DNA from: 3107 sp001483205
Lineage (GTDB): Bacteria > Pseudomonadota > Alphaproteobacteria > Rhodobacterales > Rhodobacteraceae
Length of the DNA: 64,000 nucleotides
Direction of reading: 5' to 3'
Assembly (NCBI GenBank): GCA_964291375.2
Contig: OZ219809.1
Span: 2,170,001-2,234,000 of the forward strand
The notes beneath the pieces are model-generated. The model made no database searches. It was not told the DNA's origin and worked only from the letters and a program-made list of their open reading frames with translations. The position numbers and the translations under genes are program-made. How positions within the stretch are numbered: the first letter of the stretch is position 1; each line of letters starts with the position of its first letter. Of this stretch, positions 18,284 to 26,166 are shown in pieces.

Positions 18284-18670
18284 GTGGACCACTCCCGTTT
18301 TGACACCGGTATGACGACGCGCCGCGCCGTTCTGGGCGATGCCCATGTTGACAAGGCGGAAGCGGCAAAAACAGCGTTCGATCAGCCGTTTCAGCAGCTC
18401 ATCACTGAGGCCGCCTGGGGCACGGTATGGGCAGACAACAGCACCCCCCGCCGGGAACGCTCGATGCTGACCCTTGCCATTCTCGCGGCGACGGGTAATT
18501 TTGAAGAGATCCCCATGCACATACGGGCCACTGCCAAGACCGGCGCGTCCAGAGACGACATCATGCAGGCCTTTCTGCATGTCGCGATCTATGCGGGTGT
18601 GCCCAGGGCCAACCACGCCATCAGACTCGCCAAACAAACCTTCGCCGAAATGGAACAGGCTGGCAAGTGA
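18284..18670 (+). CDS. Carboxymuconolactone decarboxylase-like protein
   Basis: This is a 128-aa AhpD/CMD-fold protein with highest resemblance to 4-carboxymuconolactone decarboxylase (PcaC) of the protocatechuate branch of the beta-ketoadipate pathway. The family core is seen in RERSMLTLAILAATGNFEE and IMQAFLHVAIYAGVPRANHA. There is no CxxC redox pair, which argues against an AhpD peroxidase. Translation starts at GTG after AGGAAAGAGG. No other protocatechuate genes are nearby, so the assignment to that pathway is tentative. Confidence 0.75.
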   Translation: MDHSRFDTGMTTRRAVLGDAHVDKAEAAKTAFDQPFQQLITEAAWGTVWADNSTPRRERSMLTLAILAATGNFEEIPMHIRATAKTGASRDDIMQAFLHVAIYAGVPRANHAIRLAKQTFAEMEQAGK

Positions 18671-18847
18671 CCGCCAACCCCCCGCCCTGACGCCGGGCTA
18701 CAGGACGACACGGGCGCGCAGCCCCCGGCGCAGGCTGATACGCCTGCCGGACACGCCCGGTGTGCGGCCCGGCCCGTATCCATGGCCCAACGGCCCCAAT
18801 ACCTGGCGACCCGCGCATATCCATTCCTCCCGTTGGATTTTGTTGAT

Positions 18848-19510
18848 TCAGGGGTGCAGTTCGGTCTCTATCTCTTCGGCGATCAGCTTTTCGGCGGCAT
18901 TGGCATCTCTTGCCAGGATCGCGTCCACCATCGCCTGATGCCGCTGTTTTCTGGCCGCAAAGTCCAGTTGGCCTTCCCGCAGTTGCGCCAGCCGAAAGCG
19001 TCTGCTCTGGTCGAAATACTTTTCATGGGTGTCCATCAGGCGCGGGCTGCCACATGCGTCAAGGATGGCGGATGAAAACGCCCGGCACGCCTCGTCCCAT
19101 TCCAGCGCCACAAGGTCATCGGGGGACGACGCGACGGTTTCCTCGGCCTTGCGCAACTGATGATGCGCGCCGATGACGCGGCCCTCCCACGCCACATCTC
19201 CCAGAGTGATGGCGCGCCGGATTGCCGCCCGCTCAATCTCTTTGCGGATCAGCGCAATGTCACGCAGGTCATCTTCGGTGGCCGAGGTGACACGAAAGCC
19301 CCTTTGCGCCGTGGCCTCGACAAGGCCCTCTGCGCTCAGCAGCCGAAGGGTTTCGCGCATCGAATGACCGGACCCGCCGTATCGGCCCCTGAGTTCCTCG
19401 ATCTTCAGTTTCTGGTCAGGATGAAGTGTGCCGAATGAGATGTCACGCCGCAGCGCCGACGCAAGCATTGCGACGACGGTCCCGTCTTCGCTCTTTTTCT
19501 GGTCAAACAT
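18848..19510 (-). CDS. GntR-family regulator, FCD subgroup
   Basis: This transcriptional regulator has an N-terminal winged helix-turn-helix (VVAMLASALRRDISFGTLHP through MRETLRLLSAEGLVEATAQR) and a C-terminal all-helical FCD ligand-binding domain. FCD regulators usually bind carboxylic acids and often control adjacent catabolic genes. Start choice is uncertain: GTG at 19555 lies inside a likely promoter, and ATG codons at 19531 and 19510 remain. I use 19510, giving about 220 aa. A perfect palindrome just upstream suggests autoregulation. The target pathway is not evident from neighbours. Confidence 0.85.
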   Translation of the reverse strand: MFDQKKSEDGTVVAMLASALRRDISFGTLHPDQKLKIEELRGRYGGSGHSMRETLRLLSAEGLVEATAQRGFRVTSATEDDLRDIALIRKEIERAAIRRAITLGDVAWEGRVIGAHHQLRKAEETVASSPDDLVALEWDEACRAFSSAILDACGSPRLMDTHEKYFDQSRRFRLAQLREGQLDFAARKQRHQAMVDAILARDANAAEKLIAEEIETELHP

Positions 19511-19545
19511 GGCCGATACGCTTTTTTGCATTTCATTGAATATTT

Positions 19546-19574
19546 TTGCTATCACTCAATCAAATGAGTGTCAA
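19546..19574 (-). promoter_or_regulatory. Promoter with palindromic operator upstream of gntR
   Basis: On the minus strand TTGACA (19574-19569) and TAGCAA (19551-19546) are 17 bp apart. The palindrome CACTCA-ATCAAA-TGAGTG occupies 19553-19570, overlapping the -35 edge and the spacer. This is the placement expected of an autorepressor site. Confidence 0.55.
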
Positions 19575-19673
19575 GCGATGCCGTGCCGGTGGGGGGTGAG
19601 AATTTTCCCACATCCGGCAAAAACCGGCCTGTCCTGGCCTCTGTAATCCGCCGGAAACACAGTCAAACCACCC

Positions 19674-20369
19674 CTACCGTCGGCGAATCCCGGCAATGAT
19701 CCGCCCCGGCCCGCCGGGGCCAAGCACAAATGACAGGCCAAAGCCGGTGGCGAATCCGGCGACCTCGGCAATCCAGTCCAGCCCGGCCCCGAACAGCAGC
19801 CCGAACACCAGCCGGATCGCCAGCAGCGCGCCGATCAGGGTGAAGGCCCGATACCGCCCGGCCCCCCTTGCCCCCGGATCGGCCCATAACAGAAAGGGGA
19901 ACGCCCCCAGAATGCCGAACACGCCGGGATAGGCCCCCAGCAGCCATTGGGATGTTCCGGTCAGGCCGAACGCGACCGCGCCCGCGACCGACGACAGAAC
20001 GAACACCGCGACGACGGACCAGGCGGCAAAAGTTTCCGCCACCACCTTGCCCAGCGCCAGAAAGATCGCCGTGGCCAGCGCCATATGCACGAAACCGCCA
20101 TGCACCAGCGGATAGGTCAGATAGCGCGCCAGATAATCCGCCGGAAACTGCCCCGATTGCAGCATCCACGCCTGCATATCGCCCCTCAGCGCGTGATCCC
20201 GGATTGCGCCTGCCCGCCAGCCGATGCTGTCCGGTGTGCCGGGATAGCCCGCGCCGCCGAGGCTCAGCACCGCCTCGACCCCGAACAGCAGCAGCGCGAT
20301 GATCACGATGACCGGCGGCAGGGGGTTCACCGGGGCGACCGGGGCGGCAGGGCTGTCGTCGTCAGTCAT
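19674..20369 (-). CDS. Rhomboid-fold membrane protein lacking catalytic residues
   Basis: This is a rhomboid-family membrane protein of about 231 aa with six or seven hydrophobic helices. In active rhomboids helix 4 carries GxSG and helix 6 carries the catalytic histidine. Here the corresponding places read GAYPGVFGILGAF (Ser replaced by Tyr) and WIAEVAGFATGFG (His replaced by Glu). The protein is therefore predicted not to be a protease, comparable to iRhom/derlin-like pseudoenzymes. The start at 20369 is preceded by GGGGAG. An upstream in-frame extension is possible. It is divergent from trpS. The substrate or partner is unknown. Confidence 0.82.
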   Translation of the reverse strand: MTDDDSPAAPVAPVNPLPPVIVIIALLLFGVEAVLSLGGAGYPGTPDSIGWRAGAIRDHALRGDMQAWMLQSGQFPADYLARYLTYPLVHGGFVHMALATAIFLALGKVVAETFAAWSVVAVFVLSSVAGAVAFGLTGTSQWLLGAYPGVFGILGAFPFLLWADPGARGAGRYRAFTLIGALLAIRLVFGLLFGAGLDWIAEVAGFATGFGLSFVLGPGGPGRIIAGIRRR

Positions 20370-20464
20370 AAACATCTCCCCACACCGGGCGCGGCTCAGG
20401 TTGACGCCCGCCCGCCCCGTGGGTAAGCGAACCCGGCGCATAAATCCAGACGGAGGTTCCGCAG

Positions 20465-21502
20465 ATGACAGATACAGATACGGCCCGCACCCCGCACCCG
20501 CCCCGTGTCTTTTCCGGCATCCAGCCCACCAACCGCTTGCAGTTGGGAAACTATCTCGGTGCCGTCAAGCGCTTTGTCGAGATGCAGAATGCGGGCGTCG
20601 AGACGATATACTGCATCGTTGACCTGCACGCGATCACCGTCTGGCAGGAACCGGAGGAGCTGCGCCGCGCCACCCGAGAGCTGGCGGCGGGCTATATCGC
20701 CTCTGGCCTTGATCCGGCGCGCTCGATCCTGTTCAACCAGAGCCAGTCGCCCGCTCATGCTCAACTTGGCTGGATTTTCAACTGTGTCGCCCGCATGGGG
20801 TGGCTGAGCCGCATGACCCAGTTTAAGGACAAGGCAGGCCGGAACCGGGAGGCCGCGAGCGTCGGCCTGTTCGCCTATCCCAACCTGATGGCCGCCGACA
20901 TCCTCGCCTGTCACGCAACCCATGTGCCTGTGGGCGAGGACCAGAAACAGCATCTGGAACTGACCCGCGACATCGCCGTCAAATTCAACACCGATTACGG
21001 GGTGGATTTTTTCCCCGTGCCCGAGCCGGTGATCGAAGGGGCCGCCACACGGGTGATGAGCCTGCGCGACGGGACGCGGAAAATGTCGAAATCTGATCCC
21101 TCTGACATGAGCCGCATCAACCTGACCGATGACGCCGACACCATCGCGCGGAAAATCCGCAAGGCGAAGACCGACCCGGAGCCGTTGCCCACGGATACGG
21201 CCGGGCTTGAGGGCCGGGCAGAGGCGCGCAATCTGGTCAATATCTGTGCCGCGCTTGGGGATCGCAGCCCGGCAGAGGTGCTGGCCGAGTTCGGCGGCAG
21301 GCCGTTCTCGGCGTTCAAGCCGATGCTTGCAGATCTTGCCATCGCCCGGCTGTCCCCGATCACGGCGGAAATGACCCGGCTGATGGGGGATGTGGCCGAG
21401 ATCGACCGTATCCTTGGCGAAGGGGCAGAGAAGGCCCGCGCCATCGCGCAGCCGATTTTGGAGCAGACCTATGATATTGTCGGGATGATCCGGTCGGGGT
21501 GA
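20465..21502 (+). CDS. trpS: Tryptophan--tRNA ligase
   Basis: TrpRS charges tRNA-Trp in the cytoplasm. The 345-aa class I synthetase has the first signature segment GIQPTNRLQLGNYLGAVK (HIGH-equivalent, with Asn in place of Ser/Gly), the KMSKS loop in TRKMSKSDPSD, and the anticodon-binding helices at the C-terminus. GGAGGTTCCGCAG precedes the ATG. A 69-bp repeat element begins 17 bp after the stop, between trpS and the convergent Rieske gene. Confidence 0.96.
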   Translation: MTDTDTARTPHPPRVFSGIQPTNRLQLGNYLGAVKRFVEMQNAGVETIYCIVDLHAITVWQEPEELRRATRELAAGYIASGLDPARSILFNQSQSPAHAQLGWIFNCVARMGWLSRMTQFKDKAGRNREAASVGLFAYPNLMAADILACHATHVPVGEDQKQHLELTRDIAVKFNTDYGVDFFPVPEPVIEGAATRVMSLRDGTRKMSKSDPSDMSRINLTDDADTIARKIRKAKTDPEPLPTDTAGLEGRAEARNLVNICAALGDRSPAEVLAEFGGRPFSAFKPMLADLAIARLSPITAEMTRLMGDVAEIDRILGEGAEKARAIAQPILEQTYDIVGMIRSG

Positions 21503-21518
21503 CATGCGAAAGGCCTGT

Positions 21519-21587
21519 AAGACCTCTGCATAAAGGCACATTGGCACCCAAACCGTCCGCCCGGCTCGGCCATCATGCAGAGGCCTT
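21519..21587 (+). repeat. Short inverted-repeat element (69 bp)
   Basis: The A terminus AAGACCTCTGCATAAAGG and the B terminus CATCATGCAGAGGCCTT are joined at GCCCGG with the 140-bp middle of the long form missing. The flanks show no duplication. It lies between the convergent trpS and Rieske genes. Confidence 0.9.
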
Positions 21588-21597
21588 TTCTGCGTCG

Positions 21598-21915
21598 TCA
21601 GGCCCCGGCGACCTGCACGAACACCTGACCGTCTTCGATTTTCACCGGATAGGTCCGCAGGTCTTCCGTGCATGGTGCGGACAGCGCCTTACCGGTGCAA
21701 ATATCGAAACGACCGCCATGCAGCGGGCACTCAATCACGCAATCGATGACCAGACCATCCTCAAGATGCTGCTCTTCGTGGGTGCAGTGCCCGTCCGTTG
21801 CGAAGAAGCCCTTTTCGGTGTTGTAAATTGCGTAAGTGCGACCTTCGTGATCCCAGCGGATCAGGTCTTCGTCATCAATATCATCTGTCGCACATGCGCG
21901 CACCCATTCGCTCAT
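21598..21915 (-). CDS. Rieske-type [2Fe-2S] ferredoxin, MocE-like
   Basis: This is a small soluble electron-transfer protein of 105 aa. The Rieske cluster ligands are Cys44 and His46 in HCTHEEQ and Cys63 and His66 in ECPLHGGRFD. Proteins of this size with this signature are annotated as MocE-type ferredoxins and feed electrons to oxygenases. The gene is downstream of a fatty-acid-desaturase-like gene on the same strand (72-bp gap), so it is the probable electron donor for that enzyme. MocE and MocD are known from rhizopine catabolism. The substrate here is not known. Confidence 0.88.
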   Translation of the reverse strand: MSEWVRACATDDIDDEDLIRWDHEGRTYAIYNTEKGFFATDGHCTHEEQHLEDGLVIDCVIECPLHGGRFDICTGKALSAPCTEDLRTYPVKIEDGQVFVQVAGA

Positions 21916-21987
21916 AGGTTCAGACCTTTCTTGAATAGCAAAGTTTCTTCAAGGGGATGGCGGCAAAGATCATAAACCTGCTCCATC

Positions 21988-23016
21988 CTACATCGTCCGC
22001 TCTGCAAAACGCTCAACCGGCCCGCCGTCGGTGATCATATGCGGTGCCTGACGAATGGATGCGGCCATGGTCGGCAACCCCAAAGAACGGCGAAGCGTCA
22101 CCACGAACACTTCCCAATTCGTCCGCAAAAACCCCGGGTCCGGCGCGGGAACCTGTGTTTCCACGGCCTTTGCAAGCTCTGGCAGCGCGTGAAAGGGCAC
22201 CTGCGGATACAGGTGGTGCTCGACGTGATTGTTCATGTTCATGTAGAGAAAGCTGGTCAGCCAGTGACCACGGAATGACCGTGTGCTCTCCAGTATTGAC
22301 GGCGAATTTTCCTGCAATTCCACATGCTGAATGAGCGTGAACAGCAACATCACCGGTGCCCCCAGAATGCGGGGCAGGATCAGGAACCAGACCGGCCACC
22401 AGACGCCCGCAAAGGGCGCGACGGCAATCAGTGCATAGATAACCAGCATAATCCGGGCATTGCGCGTCATCCTGTCAAACTCGCCCTCGGGCGTGACCAT
22501 TTTCATCGTGTCGGTGTAGCGGCGTGTGGCAAGCTGAACAAAGACATGCAGGTGGAACCGCAGCAGGCCAAACCCGGTGACTTCCGTCAGCCAGCCGCCA
22601 AGCCCCATCGGCGTGTCAAACGGCATCTGGCTGTCCTTGCCGACATGCCAGGTGAATGTGTGATGGTTGGTGTGGGTATAGCGCCGGTGGAGCGGTTCCT
22701 CCATGTAAAGCAATGACGTGACCCAGAGCACGGTCTCATTCAGCCACCGGGTGCGGAACGCCGTGCCGTGGGCGGTTTCATGGCTGAAGGCATAGGCGGG
22801 CACCGTCAGGACAATGCCGTGCAGGACCATCGCTGGCCAAACCCAGAATGTCCCCGGACTGCCGTAGACAAGCCCGCCGGTTACGATCAGTGCCACCACC
22901 CATTGCCCGATATAGATCAGACCGGGCCGGTCCGACCGGGCCGCGATGGATTTCAGGGTTTTCCTGTCCAGCCTGACCCCGGATGAGGCCGCATTTGTGG
23001 GGATATAATCCGGCAT
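21988..23016 (-). CDS. Membrane fatty-acid-desaturase-fold oxygenase, MocD-like
   Basis: This is a di-iron integral membrane oxygenase of 342 aa. Its three histidine boxes are HETAH (79-83), HTNHH (115-119) and HVEHH (near 270). Hydrophobic segments flank the boxes. Its genomic pairing with a Rieske ferredoxin resembles MocD/MocE rather than acyl-lipid desaturases. The start lies 2 bp after the aldolase stop, indicating one operon. The C-terminal tail after residue 300 is hydrophilic. Whether it desaturates, hydroxylates or demethylates is an open question. Confidence 0.85.
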   Translation of the reverse strand: MPDYIPTNAASSGVRLDRKTLKSIAARSDRPGLIYIGQWVVALIVTGGLVYGSPGTFWVWPAMVLHGIVLTVPAYAFSHETAHGTAFRTRWLNETVLWVTSLLYMEEPLHRRYTHTNHHTFTWHVGKDSQMPFDTPMGLGGWLTEVTGFGLLRFHLHVFVQLATRRYTDTMKMVTPEGEFDRMTRNARIMLVIYALIAVAPFAGVWWPVWFLILPRILGAPVMLLFTLIQHVELQENSPSILESTRSFRGHWLTSFLYMNMNNHVEHHLYPQVPFHALPELAKAVETQVPAPDPGFLRTNWEVFVVTLRRSLGLPTMAASIRQAPHMITDGGPVERFAERTM

Positions 23017-23018
23017 GA

Positions 23019-23774
23019 TTAGCTCGCGTAATCGTCGTTTTCGGAATCCAGAATGGCTTTCAGTTCGGCCAGATGACGTTCCGCCTGATCGGGATAGCCC
23101 TCCAGTTCCCGCGCGGTCTTCTCGGCGACCTCATCTGACAGCACACGCAGCGGAACGCCGCATTGCAGGGCGCGGATATAGGTCTCGGCGGCTCGTTCAA
23201 AGTAGTAGAGGCGGTTGAATGTATCGGCGACCGTATCGCCGATCACCAGCACCCCGTGGTTCCCCATGACCATGACCCTGACTTTCGGATCGGTCAGCAG
23301 AGCGGCGCAGCGCTCTCCCTCGCTCTCAAAGGCCAGGCCGGAATACGCCTCGTCCACAACATGGCGGTTGAAGAAAGTTGCCGTATTCTGATCAATCGGT
23401 GGCAGGGTGCTGTCCTTGAGACAGGCCAGAACCGTGGCGTGGATTGAATGCACATGCATGACGCATTTTGCGTGCGGGCAATGACGGTGGACGGATCCAT
23501 GCAACCCCCACGCCGTCGGATCGGGGGCGTCCGGCAGATTCAAAACATCGGGGTCATTGGCATCAAGCAACAGCAAATCCGACGCCCTGACCCGGCTGAA
23601 ATGCACCTGACTCGGGTTCATCAGAAACTGCGTGCCGTCTTCGTTGACCGCCAGCGAGAAATGATTGGCGACCGCTTCGTGCATGTTGAGACGCGCCGTC
23701 CAGCGGAAGGTGGCAGCCAGATCAACGCGCGCAGGCCAGTGCGTAAGATTCTCGAATGTCGCATTTTTCAGCAT
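23019..23774 (-). CDS. Class II aldolase/adducin domain protein
   Basis: This 251-aa protein belongs to the zinc-dependent class II aldolase family (fuculose/ribulose-phosphate aldolase and epimerase relatives). Likely metal histidines are in CVMHVHSIHATVLA, and NHGVLVIGDTV is the third conserved segment. It is the first gene of an operon with the desaturase-like oxygenase and the Rieske ferredoxin. Aldolase activity is not assured, because many members act on unidentified substrates. GGAGGGC lies 5 nt upstream of the ATG. Confidence 0.85.
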   Translation of the reverse strand: MLKNATFENLTHWPARVDLAATFRWTARLNMHEAVANHFSLAVNEDGTQFLMNPSQVHFSRVRASDLLLLDANDPDVLNLPDAPDPTAWGLHGSVHRHCPHAKCVMHVHSIHATVLACLKDSTLPPIDQNTATFFNRHVVDEAYSGLAFESEGERCAALLTDPKVRVMVMGNHGVLVIGDTVADTFNRLYYFERAAETYIRALQCGVPLRVLSDEVAEKTARELEGYPDQAERHLAELKAILDSENDDYAS

Positions 23775-23853
23775 GAGGCAGCCCTCCTGGGTGGTGGTGG
23801 AAAAAATGCCCGAAATTTGATTCCGATGGCTATACGATCAGCAAAACCAATGG

Positions 23854-23876
23854 AAGACTTTTGTATAAGGCTGCAT
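23854..23876. repeat. Partial terminus of the inverted-repeat element
   Basis: AAGACTTTTGTATAAGG followed by CTGCAT resembles an element terminus with transitions. No second end is recognisable. It lies in the divergent gap between the aldolase operon and rnd. Confidence 0.5.
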
Positions 23877-23990
23877 AGTCCCCCCGAACCGGAACACGGG
23901 GGCCCCGCAAAGCCGCGCCTTCCCTTCGCCCGGCAATTCCCGTAGAACCGCCCCCGGTGGGGGGAAACCAGAGATACAGGCACCTGACTG

Positions 23991-25163
23991 ATGAAAATGC
24001 TGACCACCACCGAAGAGCTCTCGGCCTTTTGCGCGGCTGCCAGAGCGCATCCCTATGTGACGGTGGACACCGAATTTCTGAGAGAGCGCACCTATTACTC
24101 GAAACTCTGCCTGGTTCAGATGGCAGTTCCGGGCACCGGGCGGGACAGCGCCGTTCTGATCGACCCGCTGGCGCGCAACATGACGCTCGACCCGCTCTAT
24201 GCGCTGTTTCGCGACAAAAGCGTCGTCAAGGTCTTTCACGCCGCCCGGCAAGACCTCGAAATCTTCTTTCTCGAAGGCAACGTCTTTCCCGAACCGCTGT
24301 TTGACACCCAGATCGCCGCCATGGTCTGCGGTTTCGGCGAACAGGCCGGATACGAGACCCTGGTGCGCAAAATCGCGCGCCAGTCACTCGACAAGACATC
24401 GCGTTTCACCGACTGGTCCCGCCGCCCCCTGTCAGAGGCGCAGAAGAAATACGCGCTTGCGGATGTCACCCATCTGCGGGTGATCTATGAGCATCTTGCC
24501 GCCGAGATCGGGAAAAGCGGGCGCGGATCGTGGGTAGAAGAAGAGCTGAAAACCCTGACCACCCCGGAAACCTATGTCATCCGGCCCGAAGACGCCTGGC
24601 TCAGGATCAAGACGCGGACGACCTCGGGGGCATTCCTTTCCATCGTCAGGGAGCTTGCGCGTTTCCGCGAGACAGAGGCCCGGTCACGCAACATACCGCG
24701 CGGGCGGATAATGAAGGACGAGGCGATTCTGGAGCTTGCCTCGACAAAGCCGCAGACGCCGCAGGAACTCGGGCGGGCACGGCTGTTGCCGCGTGATGCG
24801 CGCCGGGGGGATGTGGCGGCGGGGATACTCTCGGCGGTTGCCACCGGTCTGGCCGCCGACCCGGTGAAGGTTCCTGAGAACGGTATCGACAAGAGCAAGG
24901 CCAACCCGGCGCTTGTGGATTTGCTGAGGGTTCTGCTGAAGGCCAGGGCGGATGAGGAGGGCGTGGCCCAGAAGCTGATCATGCCTGCGGCTGATCTTGA
25001 CGCCATTGCCTCGGGCGCGCGCGATGTGCCGTCGCTCAGGGGTTGGCGCAGGACGGTGTTCGGCGATGATGCACTGCGGCTGTGCAATGGTGAAATCGCG
25101 CTGTCGGCGAGGGGGGGCCGGGTGGAGGTGGTGCCGCTGTGCCCCCCGCGCGCGGCGGTTTGA
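23991..25163 (+). CDS. rnd: Ribonuclease D
   Basis: RNase D is a 3'-to-5' exoribonuclease that trims tRNA and other stable RNA precursors. The 390-aa protein shows the DEDD exonuclease motifs VTVDTEFLRERTYYSKLCL (Exo I), VFHAARQDLEIFF (Exo II) and a C-terminal Exo III region in KKYALADVTHLRVIY, followed by an HRDC-type helical domain (about 215-295). The start ATG is followed by a second Met codon two residues later. The gene stands alone between the aldolase operon and a lipoprotein. Confidence 0.95.
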   Translation: MKMLTTTEELSAFCAAARAHPYVTVDTEFLRERTYYSKLCLVQMAVPGTGRDSAVLIDPLARNMTLDPLYALFRDKSVVKVFHAARQDLEIFFLEGNVFPEPLFDTQIAAMVCGFGEQAGYETLVRKIARQSLDKTSRFTDWSRRPLSEAQKKYALADVTHLRVIYEHLAAEIGKSGRGSWVEEELKTLTTPETYVIRPEDAWLRIKTRTTSGAFLSIVRELARFRETEARSRNIPRGRIMKDEAILELASTKPQTPQELGRARLLPRDARRGDVAAGILSAVATGLAADPVKVPENGIDKSKANPALVDLLRVLLKARADEEGVAQKLIMPAADLDAIASGARDVPSLRGWRRTVFGDDALRLCNGEIALSARGGRVEVVPLCPPRAAV

Positions 25164-25392
25164 GGCACCTTGCCGGGGCAGGTGGCCGGGGCGGGCGTGG
25201 CATGAAGAGGGCGGCTCGCGCTGTAAGAGATACGTGCTTGCATCACATCCCTCACGGTCCGCAAATTCCCTTTGCCTTATCCCGAATCCGGGTTATATCA
25301 AATTTGGGGGGCGTTGAGGTGCTTGGCTCATTGCTGGAAAACGCCCGTTTCAAACCACACAGGCACGAAGCCGGAACAACAGGAGAGACAAG

Positions 25393-26031
25393 ATGAAACA
25401 CGATGCTGGCATGAAAACCACCGGAAACAAGTTTGCGCTCATTGCGGTGCCCGTCGTTTTGGCGTTAGGCGGATGTCTGAATAGCGATTCGAATGATTCT
25501 CATGGTTCAAATGAACCTATGTCTTTTGCAGATCTTGGGGAGCTTCTGTCTTTTTCAGATCTTCAGGATCTAGACATGGAATTGAGCAATGAGTTTTTTC
25601 CTGGTGTCAATGACCCTAAGCCTGGCGATGCCCCAGATTCCTCTCTGACAGGCGAAGCATCCTATGCGGGTATGGCGCGGTTTCTTGATGTGACAGAAAA
25701 TGCGGATCTTCTGCTCTCTCAAGTCGGGCTGGTTGCTGATTTCAATGAAGATACGTTCACCGGACAGATGTATAATTTCTTCACGAACGAAGGTAAGGTG
25801 ATTTCAGGCGACTTGAGATTAGAACTTGTAGATGACATGATAGAACCCACTGGTGAAATGACTATTCATGGGACATTGGACGGAGATAAACCCGTCAGTG
25901 GGAACGTGTTATATCGTCTCGGCGGAACGAACGCGGAATATTTCACTGGCATGATGACTGGCACTTACGGGGGGCAGGGTTTTGGCGGTGGTATTATCGC
26001 GAAAGACGACTCAAGAACCGGTGAAGAATAA
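25393..26031 (+). CDS. Surface lipoprotein with TbpB-like beta-barrel domain
   Basis: This 212-aa lipoprotein has signal sequence and lipobox LALGGC (Cys28), then a polar, acidic linker. The C-terminal part (about 80-205) resembles the small beta-barrel of transferrin-binding-protein-like or Slam-dependent surface lipoproteins: VADFNEDTFTGQMYNFF, then ISGDLRLEL, GTLDGDKPVSG, and a final glycine-rich strand pair ending GGGIIAKD. AGGAGAG precedes the ATG. The gene is clearly poorer in G+C than its neighbours and uses many A/T-ending codons, suggesting horizontal acquisition. A strong terminator follows. No Slam translocon gene is visible here. Confidence 0.8.
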   Translation: MKHDAGMKTTGNKFALIAVPVVLALGGCLNSDSNDSHGSNEPMSFADLGELLSFSDLQDLDMELSNEFFPGVNDPKPGDAPDSSLTGEASYAGMARFLDVTENADLLLSQVGLVADFNEDTFTGQMYNFFTNEGKVISGDLRLELVDDMIEPTGEMTIHGTLDGDKPVSGNVLYRLGGTNAEYFTGMMTGTYGGQGFGGGIIAKDDSRTGEE

Positions 26032-26055
26032 CATGCTTCTTTCCTCTGCTCATAT

Positions 26056-26082
26056 GGGGGGCCTCGCGCCCCCCTTCTTTTT
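26056..26082 (+). terminator. Intrinsic terminator of the lipoprotein gene
   Basis: GGGGGGC (26056-26062) pairs with GCCCCCC (26068-26074) around a CTCGC loop, followed by TTCTTTTTG. It lies 24 bp after the lipoprotein stop and also faces the end of the convergent MFS gene. Confidence 0.85.
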
Positions 26083-26166
26083 GCCTGACCTCTGTTTTTA
26101 GGTCATGGGGCGGCGCAGGGGTGCTCTGCCCGGCCCAAGGCCCGAATGTCCCGAAAACGCCCCCCC

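Noticed and set aside
18671..18847. A gene or element between the decarboxylase-like gene and gntR
   Set aside because: Only short open stretches are present, none with a ribosome site or homology. CTGACGCCGGGCTACAGG hints at a repeat end but is too short to claim.
26083..26100. Element terminus (TGCCTGACCTCTGTTTTT)
   Set aside because: Only GACCTCTG matches the terminal repeat and the flanking bases do not. It is probably chance next to the terminator.
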